From positions 1 to 11,394 of the forward strand of contig JAAZVO010000069.1 of the NCBI GenBank assembly GCA_018623405.1: 11,394 nucleotides of DNA, read 5' to 3'. Position numbers and translations under genes: made by a program. A model generated the notes under the pieces. It saw nothing but the letters and a program-made list of their open reading frames with translations, searched no databases and was not told the DNA's origin. The stretch comes from Crocinitomicaceae bacterium. Its GTDB lineage: Bacteria; Bacteroidota; Bacteroidia; Flavobacteriales_G; Salibacteraceae. Below are positions 1 to 7,046 of the stretch, piece by piece (position 1 is the stretch's first letter; each line of letters opens with the position of its first letter).

Positions 1-219
1 CCTTCAAATGGTATGATTAATATTTTGATTGATCAAGCAAACGAAGTTTCTTCAATTGAAGTGATTGACTTACAAGGCAGAATGGTGTACAACAACTACA
101 ACATTGCAACAGCTGCTAGCAACCTAATCAATCTTAATTTAGATATTGCTAAAGGAACTTATATTTTAAAATTGAAAACAAAAACAGATCAATACATAGA
201 AAGATTTGATATAAAATGA
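1..219 (+). CDS. C-terminal end of a T9SS cargo protein (5' truncated by window)
   Basis: The reading frame is open from base 1 to the TGA at 217-219, so this is the last 72 residues of a gene that starts outside the window. The translation begins PSNGMINI, the remnant of the usual (Y/F)PNPSNG entry to a T9SS type A sorting domain. It continues with the family pattern: SSIEVIDLQGRMVY, then a hydrophobic strand, then KGTYILKLKT, ending in a basic and aromatic tail (YIERFDIK). In known members this domain targets the protein through the type IX secretion system, where the signal is removed and the cargo is attached to the surface or released. The function of the missing N-terminal part cannot be told. 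An internal ATG at 13 is not a gene start, because it lies inside the conserved domain. A terminator follows seven bases after the stop. Confidence 0.9.
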   Translation, partial: PSNGMINILIDQANEVSSIEVIDLQGRMVYNNYNIATAASNLINLNLDIAKGTYILKLKTKTDQYIERFDIK

Positions 220-225
220 TAAGAA

Positions 226-260
226 ACTATCAAGGGAAGAAATTCTCTTGATGGTTTTTT
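226..260 (+). terminator. Rho-independent terminator after the first cargo gene
   Basis: A stem is formed by 226-237 and 244-255, with a core of 229-237 (ATCAAGGGA) pairing with 244-252 (TCTCTTGAT) through one G-T wobble, and a six-base loop AGAAAT. Six Ts follow directly (255-260). It lies just after the stop at 219 and only 20 bp before the next start codon. Confidence 0.8.
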
Positions 261-280
261 GAGCCAAAAACCAGAAAGCT

Positions 281-3200
281 ATGAGAAAAATCTACGTATT
301 ACTTTTTTCCTTAATTATTTCACTTCCAACCTTTTCACAAGCAACAGACTATGTTATCGGAACTGGGGCTGGTTCTAATGGAGGTACAGGATATCCAACC
401 CCTTTTGCAAATTGGTATTGGGGAAACAGGCAGCAATATTTAATTCTTGCTTCGGAGATGCAAGCAGCCGGAGCATCTAAAGGAGATATTACTGAAATTG
501 CATTTAATGTGTTAAATGTAAATGCTGTGCCAGCTTTACAAGGCTATACAGTTTGGGTAAAAACTACATCTTCAACAGGTTCTTTAACCCAATGGGAAAC
601 AAATATGGGTTCACCAGTTTACGGACCAGTAACTTACACAGCAAGTGCCGGTTGGAATACATTTTCTTTTCCAGAAATCTCATGGAATGGTTCTGATAAC
701 ATTATCATTGAAGTCTGCTCTCAAAACTCATCCTACATTTCCAATGGTAATGCTTCTGTTGAGTGGGCTACGGGCTTACCTTTTAATGCAAGCAGAACCT
801 ACAGGGCAGATGCTTCAGGAGTTTGCGGTAACCCAGGTAATAGCAATCAATCGCCAACCAACAGGCCTTTAATAAGATTTAGAATTGAACCACCGTTTGC
901 TAACGATGCATCAGCAGCTGAATTAATTAAGCCAGGGGCTGCAATCTGCGATAATTCTAAAGATATTGCAGTTTCAATTCTTAATGGAGGAACAGGAAAT
1001 TTAAATACTGCTGAAATCTCTTGGACAGTAATAAGAAACGGAGTTGCATTCCCCACTACAACGTATAATTGGTCGGGGAATTTAGCTCCAAATACCGTAT
1101 CAAACTCAACAACTGTTGGAACATTTGCCCCCGGATTTGAAAATGGTGACATCATTAAATTTTGGACCGCGAATCCAAATGGTGTTCCAGATAGTTCTGC
1201 AGACCAAGACACCGTTTCAATTCAAATAAGAGAAGGAATTTCTGGAGTATATAATGTTGGTGGTATTTTCGATATCGATTTCCCAACTTTAGATTTAGCA
1301 ACCAATTTTGCTGATAGTTTTGGAGCCGTTTGCGATAGCTTAATCTTTAACGTTCGAGATGGTGTTTATTATGGTCATCATTCAATAAATGATATAGTGA
1401 ATACCTCCGCAAACTCCCCTATTATTTTTAGGGCAGAAAATGGAGCGGCAGCTAATGTTGTTTTCCTAGATACCACCTCTACTTCAGCTGACAATTTTGT
1501 GTTTAAAGTAAACATGACCAATCACGTTTATTTTGAGAACATCAACTTTGTAAATAATTCTAAAGGGAATGCACGCAGAGCAGTAGAACTAGCTGGATAT
1601 TCAGAAGGAGTATCGTTTTTTAATTGTTCTTTTGAAAACAACTATTCCGGAACAAGCACATCTGATAACTACGCTTTACTATATACTGATGATTATACTT
1701 GGGAAAATGATCTTCATGTAACTGGGTCAAAATTTATGAATGGTTCTTATGCAATTATTACCGGAGGTAGAAATATAGATACTACCGAATCAGGTCTTAT
1801 GTTGCATAATAACATCTTTGAAAATCAAGTTCAGTCTGCAATTTCAATTGGAAGCGTTAGCGACATTGAAATTTCAAATAATCATATTTATTCAAACTCT
1901 ACAAATATTTCGTCTTCTAACGGAATTCTAGTTGATGGAAATAAAGGCGGTTTAAATATTTCAAATAATACAATCGGTGGCTCAGGGTGGCCTTCAACAG
2001 GAATAAACATTCAGTTTAGTGCAGGAATTCCTGCTAAAAGGGCTAATATTACTAATAACTCAATCGCCATTGGTGATTCTTCAGGAGCAAACATGAATGG
2101 GGTTTTAGCAACAGGGGTTTCGTTTGCCGATTTCATTCATAATTCCGTTAGAGTAAATGGAAATGAGTCTTCGTCATCTGCCTTAAAAATTGATGGTGGT
2201 GGTGCAAACAGAGTGGTAAATAATAACCTAGCAAACTTTGCAGGTGGAGTAGCTTCTAATTACCAAGAGGTAGCAGGCTTCCCTGTATTTGAATCTGACC
2301 ATAATAACTTTTATTCAACAGGACAGTTTGTGACCCAACATAAAAACAATAGCTACTTAACTGTTGGGCAATGGGCATCTAACATCGGTGACGATCAAAA
2401 CTCAGTTTCCATTAATCCAGGTTTCTTTAGTGACTATGATTTACATGCCTGTAGTGATGCCATGAATAACTTAGGTAAACCTATGCCATTGGTGATGTAT
2501 GATTTAGATGGAGATATGAGAAGTTCTACAACTCCTGATATTGGAGCTGATGAATATTCATCTGTTGGAAATTTGGACTTAGGTAAAGATACAGTTGTTT
2601 GTAAGGGAACTGAAATTGCCTTAATTGGGGCTTTAAACTACAACGATTTTTATACTGCTTGGTCAACCGGTGATTCAACTGCATCTATTACAGTTTCTCA
2701 ACCCGGCGTATACTCTGTTATTTCAGAAAATATTTGTGGTTTAGCTTCAGATACAATTGTAATTGGGTTATCTCCTGCGGCTAGCCTAGGAAATGACACA
2801 AATATCTGTGCTCAGTTAACTATTACTTTAGATGCAAATGTTGCCAATAGTACTTATAGTTGGAATACAGGTGAAACAAGTAAAACCAAGACTGCAAATA
2901 GTGCAGGAATTTACTCTGTAACAGTTACTGATGTTAACAATTGCGCAACTCGTGATACAATTTTTATAACACAATCAGAGGAAGTTGATTTACCAAATGA
3001 TACTTCTTTATGTGGTGGTGCTTCTGTATTCTTAGATCCGAAGACTGGCCCAGGTACATATAGTTGGAGTACCGGACAAAACTTACCAATTATTCTAGCA
3101 AATACATCAGGAACCTACAGCGTAACTTTTACTGATATTTTTGGTTGTACCTCAACAGGTTCTGTTGATGTTATTTCAACTACCATTCCCGATGCTCAGT

Positions 3201-3667
3201 TTTCTGTTGCTTCAATGGTAGCCAATACGGTTGTTTTTGCTGCAAACCCTTATCCTAATGCAATGTATTCATGGGATTTTGGTGATGGTGATACATCAAA
3301 CCTTCAAAACCCAACCCATTTGTACAACCCTCCGGGTAATTATGTGGTAACACTACAAATTACAAATGATTGTGGTGCTGACTTTTCAAGCCAAGAAGTA
3401 CCTGTTAATGTTTCTGTGAATGAATTTGGAACTAATAATAATGTAGTATTTTACCCTAATCCTACCAAAGGAATTGTAAATATCATGACACAGGAAATGA
3501 ATAGTTATCAATTAAGAATTGAATCTTTGGAAGGAAAGCTCGTTCACAATGAAAACTATGTTGGTTTGAATAAGGTTGTTGACCTCTCAAATTTTGGAAA
3601 AGGAGTTTACCTCATAACCATTCAATCTGATAAAGAAAAGTTGACGAAACGATTGATATTAGAGTAA
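281..3667 (+). CDS. Giant secreted beta-helix / Ig-like / PKD protein with T9SS type A sorting domain (paralogue 1)
   Basis: Predicted secreted protein of 1128 residues. A signal peptide (MRKIYVLLFSLIISLPTFSQ) gives Sec export. Residues 23-205 form a beta-rich module with the motif NWYWGNRQQYLILASEM, a type I recall from other Bacteroidota secreted proteins but cannot name. Residues 208-319 resemble a CARDB-like beta-sandwich (CDNSKD, WTVIRNG, GTFAPGFENGD). Residues 320-760 form a right-handed parallel beta-helix: it opens with GVYNVGGIFDIDFP, carries asparagine-rich turns (ISNNHIYSN, ISNNTIGG, ITNNSIAI) and closes with DLDGDMRSSTTPDIGADEY. Three Ig-like modules span 765-967, a PKD domain with WDFGDGD is near 969-1045, and a T9SS type A sorting domain (FYPNPTKG, then GVYLITIQS) ends the protein. 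No catalytic motif stands out, so adhesion or carbohydrate binding is inferred, although beta-helices also occur in polysaccharide lyases. The start is fixed by the signal peptide; the upstream sequence is A-rich without a clear Shine-Dalgarno. It is paralogous to the next gene. Confidence 0.9.
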   Translation: MRKIYVLLFSLIISLPTFSQATDYVIGTGAGSNGGTGYPTPFANWYWGNRQQYLILASEMQAAGASKGDITEIAFNVLNVNAVPALQGYTVWVKTTSSTGSLTQWETNMGSPVYGPVTYTASAGWNTFSFPEISWNGSDNIIIEVCSQNSSYISNGNASVEWATGLPFNASRTYRADASGVCGNPGNSNQSPTNRPLIRFRIEPPFANDASAAELIKPGAAICDNSKDIAVSILNGGTGNLNTAEISWTVIRNGVAFPTTTYNWSGNLAPNTVSNSTTVGTFAPGFENGDIIKFWTANPNGVPDSSADQDTVSIQIREGISGVYNVGGIFDIDFPTLDLATNFADSFGAVCDSLIFNVRDGVYYGHHSINDIVNTSANSPIIFRAENGAAANVVFLDTTSTSADNFVFKVNMTNHVYFENINFVNNSKGNARRAVELAGYSEGVSFFNCSFENNYSGTSTSDNYALLYTDDYTWENDLHVTGSKFMNGSYAIITGGRNIDTTESGLMLHNNIFENQVQSAISIGSVSDIEISNNHIYSNSTNISSSNGILVDGNKGGLNISNNTIGGSGWPSTGINIQFSAGIPAKRANITNNSIAIGDSSGANMNGVLATGVSFADFIHNSVRVNGNESSSSALKIDGGGANRVVNNNLANFAGGVASNYQEVAGFPVFESDHNNFYSTGQFVTQHKNNSYLTVGQWASNIGDDQNSVSINPGFFSDYDLHACSDAMNNLGKPMPLVMYDLDGDMRSSTTPDIGADEYSSVGNLDLGKDTVVCKGTEIALIGALNYNDFYTAWSTGDSTASITVSQPGVYSVISENICGLASDTIVIGLSPAASLGNDTNICAQLTITLDANVANSTYSWNTGETSKTKTANSAGIYSVTVTDVNNCATRDTIFITQSEEVDLPNDTSLCGGASVFLDPKTGPGTYSWSTGQNLPIILANTSGTYSVTFTDIFGCTSTGSVDVISTTIPDAQFSVASMVANTVVFAANPYPNAMYSWDFGDGDTSNLQNPTHLYNPPGNYVVTLQITNDCGADFSSQEVPVNVSVNEFGTNNNVVFYPNPTKGIVNIMTQEMNSYQLRIESLEGKLVHNENYVGLNKVVDLSNFGKGVYLITIQSDKEKLTKRLILE
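2573..3180 (+). repeat. Three tandem Ig-like modules in paralogue 1, each with a cysteine pair
   Basis: Three consecutive protein modules of about 65-70 residues begin with DLGKDTVVC, SLGNDTNIC and DLPNDTSLC. Each continues with a Y/W-S-W-S/N-T-G strand and GxYSVT/I, and ends with a second cysteine (SENICG, DVNNCAT, DIFGCTS). The matching cysteine positions suggest one disulfide per module. The DNA copies have diverged, so this is an old protein-level repeat and not a recent tandem duplication. Confidence 0.75.
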
Positions 3668-3674
3668 TTTTTGT

Positions 3675-3703
3675 AAAGCGGCTTAATTAGCCGCTTTTTT
3701 TTT
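3675..3703 (+). terminator. Rho-independent terminator between the two giant cargo genes
   Basis: A perfect 9-bp stem, AAAGCGGCT (3675-3683) with AGCCGCTTT (3689-3697), encloses a five-base loop TAATT and runs into nine Ts (3695-3703). It starts seven bases after the stop of paralogue 1 and suggests the two paralogues are mainly transcribed separately. Confidence 0.9.
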
Positions 3704-3736
3704 GCATATTATTTCTATTTTTACGTGAATAATAAT

Positions 3737-3740
3737 AGGA
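3737..3740 (+). promoter_or_regulatory. Shine-Dalgarno-like AGGA that decides the start of paralogue 2
   Basis: AGGA lies five bases before the ATG at 3746. An in-frame GTG at 3725 would add seven polar residues (MNNNRNL) ahead of the signal peptide and has no such element. The ATG directly precedes the lysine-rich n-region MLKKYF, so 3746 is the better start. Confidence 0.6.
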
Positions 3741-3745
3741 ACCTT

Positions 3746-6700
3746 ATGCTTAAAAAATACTTTACCGCCCTATTTGTAACTTCTCTTTTTATTGGGCTTT
3801 TAAACGCTCAAACAAATATTGCCCCTCAAGGTACGTTTACGTGCACGGGAGCTTCGGTAAGTTTTCCTCCATCAACTTTAAACGATTTAAATTATGGAAC
3901 TTGCGGTACACAGCAAATGTGGATGTCAACATCAAACCCGCCAAGCACCACCCCAGGTGTCGATTGGATTCAAGTAGACTTCCCAAAATCTTTTACAATT
4001 GATAAAATTGTAATTCACCACGCACAAAATAATACTCGGTTTTTATCTGGAGCTACCATACAAAGATGGGCCGGAGGTTCATGGGTAAATGTATATACAT
4101 TTTCTAATTTGACTCCTGCTTGTTCATCTACAGTGACCTTTCCGAAGTTTACTGCATCAAGATTTAGGTTAACTGCTCTGCAAATGACTACTGGAGGACA
4201 AACATCAAATCCAAACTTTAGAGAAATTGAAATATTTGATGTTCCAACTATTCCAAATGACGCACAACCAACAGCATTAGATAAGCCCGGACAAGCAATT
4301 TGTGATAACTCTAAAGATGTAAGAGTATCAATTCAAAATAGAGGGCTTAACAACTTAAATAATGTAAAAATTAATTGGACTGTTATTAGAAACGGTAACA
4401 CTTTTCTGGTTAACACTTATACCTGGAATGGAAATTTAGCTCAGAATGCTATTGCTTCAAATATTCTTGTAGGTACATTTCCGCCGGGATTTGAAAGAAA
4501 CGACATTTTTAAATGTTGGACTGAAGACCCAAATGGAATTCCAGATAGCTCTGCAGAAAATGATACTTTAGAGTTACTAATTAGAGAAGGCGTTTCAGGT
4601 ACTTATAACGTAGGAGGAATATTTGATATCGACTTTCCAACTATGCAACTTGCAGAACAATTTGTAGATAGTTTTGGAGCCGTTTGCGATTCTTTAGTAT
4701 TTAACATAAGAGATGGAGTTTATTATGGTAGTTTAAACTTTAATGAGGTATTTAATACTGCTCCTGACAGGCCTGTAATATTCAGAGCTGAAAATGGCAA
4801 TAATTCCAATGTAATTATTATTGATACTACTATAATTGGAAGTCAAAGCTTAATAACACTAAGCTCTCCAAAAAATTTCTATTTCGAGAATATTCAATTT
4901 GAGAATGGCTCGAACTCAGGAAATGTATTTAATGTAAACGGGGAAATTGAGAACCTAAATATTCTAAACTCAGTTTTAACTAACTCTAGCTCAAGTTCAT
5001 CAACCTCCACAAATCAAAATGTAGTGTTTTTTAACGAAGCCTACGGAAGTGGATTTATCCTTGAAAACTCAGAAATTATTGGTGGTAATTTAGGTTTGAA
5101 CCTTATAGGAAAAAATGAGGATAGCTTAATTGCCGGAGTATATTTAAAAAATAACGTTTTCAATAACGCCTACTTTGGTGGAGCTCACTTAAGCAATACA
5201 AGAAATTCTGAAATTAGCGGAAACACTTTTTCATCAAATAATGCATCAGGAAGCTCTTCTTTTGGTTTGGATATTATTGAAAACAAAGGATTCTTAAGAG
5301 TATTTGGAAACCAAATTGGAAGTGCATCAGGATGGCCATCTAACGGAATTATTCTAGATAAATGCGAAGGATTACCGATTTCACCCGGGGTTATTTACAA
5401 CAACTTTATTGCTGTAGGAGACTCAACAACGGTAGATGCCTATGGAATTAATGCAATAGAGTCTGCATTTATGAATTATATCAATAACTCTATTGCGGTT
5501 AACCACGCTTCAGGGGTTTCAGCCGCTTTAGAATTAGCCGGTGGTGGTGCAAATAGAGTAATCAATAATATTTTAGCCAACTTCGATGGAGGTTATGGCT
5601 TAGATTATCAGGAAACTGCCGGCTTTCCTGCGTTTGAATCTGATTATAACAATATTTACTCAAATGGAAGCGCAATAGCCAGACATAAAAACAATACTTT
5701 CATTAGTATAAATCAATGGTCTGGTAGTATTGGGGATGACCAAAATTCCGCTTCAACTGCTCCTTCTTTTTTCAGTTCAACAGATTTACACTTATGTTCA
5801 TCTGATTTAAACAACTTAGGAATACCTACACCTTTTGTTAGTGTTGATATTGATGGAGACTTTAGAAATTCAACTAATCCTGATATCGGTGCCGATGAAT
5901 ATTCTCCTATTTCAAATTTAGATTTAGGTAATGATACTATTGTTTGTAAGGGAACTGCAGTGTTGTTAAACGGAAGTTTAAACTTTAATGACTTTTATAA
6001 TGCTTGGTCAACCGGAGATTCTGCAGCAGCTATTACTGTAACAGAACCTGGTACTTATTCAGTAGTTTCAGAAAACGTTTGCGGTATTTCAACAGATACC
6101 ATCGTTGTCTCCTTATCGCCTGCTGCTAGCTTAGGCAGCGATACAAATCTTTGTGCTAATACCTCACTCCAGTTAGATGCAGGAGTAAACAATGCTACCT
6201 ATTTATGGAATAATGGGTCAACAAGTCAAACAATTAATGTAAATACTTCAGGTATCTATTCTGTTGAGGTAATTGATGTTGATGCTTGTGTAACTAGAGA
6301 TACTATTTTCATTACGCAATCTCAAGAGGTAAGTTTACCTTCAGATACTTCTCTTTGTGGAGGGCAATCAATATTTCTTGACCCGGGAACCGGTCCAGGA
6401 AATTACAACTGGAGCAGCGGACAAACTACCCCAATTATTTTAGCTAATACTACAGGAACATATTCTGTAACCTTTACAGATTTATTTGGTTGCCAAAGTA
6501 ATGCTAGTACTAATGTTATTTCAACAACAATTCCAGATGCTGAATTTACTAACCAAACTATTGGGTACACGGTTAAGTTTTTTGGTAAAGCATATCCTAA
6601 CGCCAATTACTCTTGGGATTTTGGAGATGGAGATACTTCAAATCTTCAAAACCCTATTCATTATTATGCTAATCCCGGAACTTATGTAGCTACCCTTCAA

Positions 6701-7021
6701 ATTTCTAATGATTGTGGTACAGACTTTTTCAGTAAAGAGTTAGAAGTTATTTTGCCGGGAACAGGTGCTGAATTGAATGCAAATGAAACATTAAATGTAT
6801 TTCCTAACCCTGCAATTGATTTAATTACAATTTCGCAAAACCTAAAAGATAATTTTAGTTTGCAAATTGAAGACTTAACCGGTAAACCGGTATTTGATAG
6901 AGCTTATCAAAACAATGGAAACAATATAGTTATTGATATCTCGAGTTTGCCTGCAGGAGTTTACTTGATAAAAGCAATTAGTTATAATGCTACCATTACC
7001 AAACAAATAATTAAACAATAA
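3746..7021 (+). CDS. Giant secreted F5/8 type C / beta-helix / Ig-like / PKD protein with T9SS type A sorting domain (paralogue 2)
   Basis: Predicted secreted protein of 1091 residues from the ATG with an AGGA site. The signal peptide is residues 1-21 (LFVTSLFIGLLNA, cleavage before QTN). Residues 24-166 look like an F5/8 type C (discoidin-like, galactose-binding fold) domain: NIAPQGTFTC at the start, WIQVDFPKSFTIDKIVIHH in the middle, and ASRFRLTALQ with FREIEIFDV at the end. This fold often binds glycans. From residue 171 on the protein matches paralogue 1: CARDB-like (171-282), parallel beta-helix (283-715, with LKNNVFNN, ISGNTFSSNN and IYNNFIAV turns, closing with DIDGDFRNSTNPDIGADEY), three Ig-like modules (724-926), PKD with WDFGDGDTSNLQNP (929-1002), and a T9SS sorting domain (VFPNPAIDL to GVYLIKAIS). 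Polysaccharide or surface binding is an inference; no catalytic residues are recognised. A perfect hairpin terminator begins at its stop codon. Confidence 0.9.
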   Translation: MLKKYFTALFVTSLFIGLLNAQTNIAPQGTFTCTGASVSFPPSTLNDLNYGTCGTQQMWMSTSNPPSTTPGVDWIQVDFPKSFTIDKIVIHHAQNNTRFLSGATIQRWAGGSWVNVYTFSNLTPACSSTVTFPKFTASRFRLTALQMTTGGQTSNPNFREIEIFDVPTIPNDAQPTALDKPGQAICDNSKDVRVSIQNRGLNNLNNVKINWTVIRNGNTFLVNTYTWNGNLAQNAIASNILVGTFPPGFERNDIFKCWTEDPNGIPDSSAENDTLELLIREGVSGTYNVGGIFDIDFPTMQLAEQFVDSFGAVCDSLVFNIRDGVYYGSLNFNEVFNTAPDRPVIFRAENGNNSNVIIIDTTIIGSQSLITLSSPKNFYFENIQFENGSNSGNVFNVNGEIENLNILNSVLTNSSSSSSTSTNQNVVFFNEAYGSGFILENSEIIGGNLGLNLIGKNEDSLIAGVYLKNNVFNNAYFGGAHLSNTRNSEISGNTFSSNNASGSSSFGLDIIENKGFLRVFGNQIGSASGWPSNGIILDKCEGLPISPGVIYNNFIAVGDSTTVDAYGINAIESAFMNYINNSIAVNHASGVSAALELAGGGANRVINNILANFDGGYGLDYQETAGFPAFESDYNNIYSNGSAIARHKNNTFISINQWSGSIGDDQNSASTAPSFFSSTDLHLCSSDLNNLGIPTPFVSVDIDGDFRNSTNPDIGADEYSPISNLDLGNDTIVCKGTAVLLNGSLNFNDFYNAWSTGDSAAAITVTEPGTYSVVSENVCGISTDTIVVSLSPAASLGSDTNLCANTSLQLDAGVNNATYLWNNGSTSQTINVNTSGIYSVEVIDVDACVTRDTIFITQSQEVSLPSDTSLCGGQSIFLDPGTGPGNYNWSSGQTTPIILANTTGTYSVTFTDLFGCQSNASTNVISTTIPDAEFTNQTIGYTVKFFGKAYPNANYSWDFGDGDTSNLQNPIHYYANPGTYVATLQISNDCGTDFFSKELEVILPGTGAELNANETLNVFPNPAIDLITISQNLKDNFSLQIEDLTGKPVFDRAYQNNGNNIVIDISSLPAGVYLIKAISYNATITKQIIKQ
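5915..6529 (+). repeat. Three tandem Ig-like modules in paralogue 2, each with a cysteine pair
   Basis: The modules start with DLGNDTIVC, SLGSDTNLC and SLPSDTSLC, and end at cysteines in SENVCG, DVDACVT and DLFGCQS. Each matches its positional counterpart in paralogue 1 better than its neighbours in the same protein. The triplication therefore came before the gene duplication. Confidence 0.75.
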
Positions 7022-7046
7022 AAAAAGGGGCTTACCCCTTTTTTTT
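7021..7046. terminator. Bidirectional terminator between convergent paralogue 2 and alaS
   Basis: A perfect 10-bp stem, AAAAAAGGGG (7021-7030) with CCCCTTTTTT (7035-7044), has a four-base loop CTTA. Read on the + strand it ends in eight Ts (7039-7046); read on the - strand it ends in six Ts. The last base of the paralogue 2 stop codon and the alaS stop codon (7045-7047) both touch the hairpin, so one structure ends both genes. Confidence 0.9.

Noticed and set aside
847..1212. Open frame of 121 codons on the - strand inside paralogue 1
   Set aside because: Antisense shadow of the CARDB-like region; no domain, no promoter, and the + strand protein is clearly real.
3725..3745. GTG start for paralogue 2
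   Set aside because: It adds a polar MNNNRNL ahead of the signal peptide and has no ribosome site, whereas the ATG at 3746 has AGGA at good spacing.
2573..6529. Recent tandem DNA duplication or CRISPR-like repeats in the giant genes
   Set aside because: The similarity is at protein level with diverged DNA; exact shared stretches are short (about 24 bases) and not regularly spaced.
281..7021. Polysaccharide lyase or glycosidase assignment for the beta-helix proteins
   Set aside because: The beta-helix fold is compatible, but I could not identify catalytic residues of any lyase or hydrolase family, so only a structural description is given.
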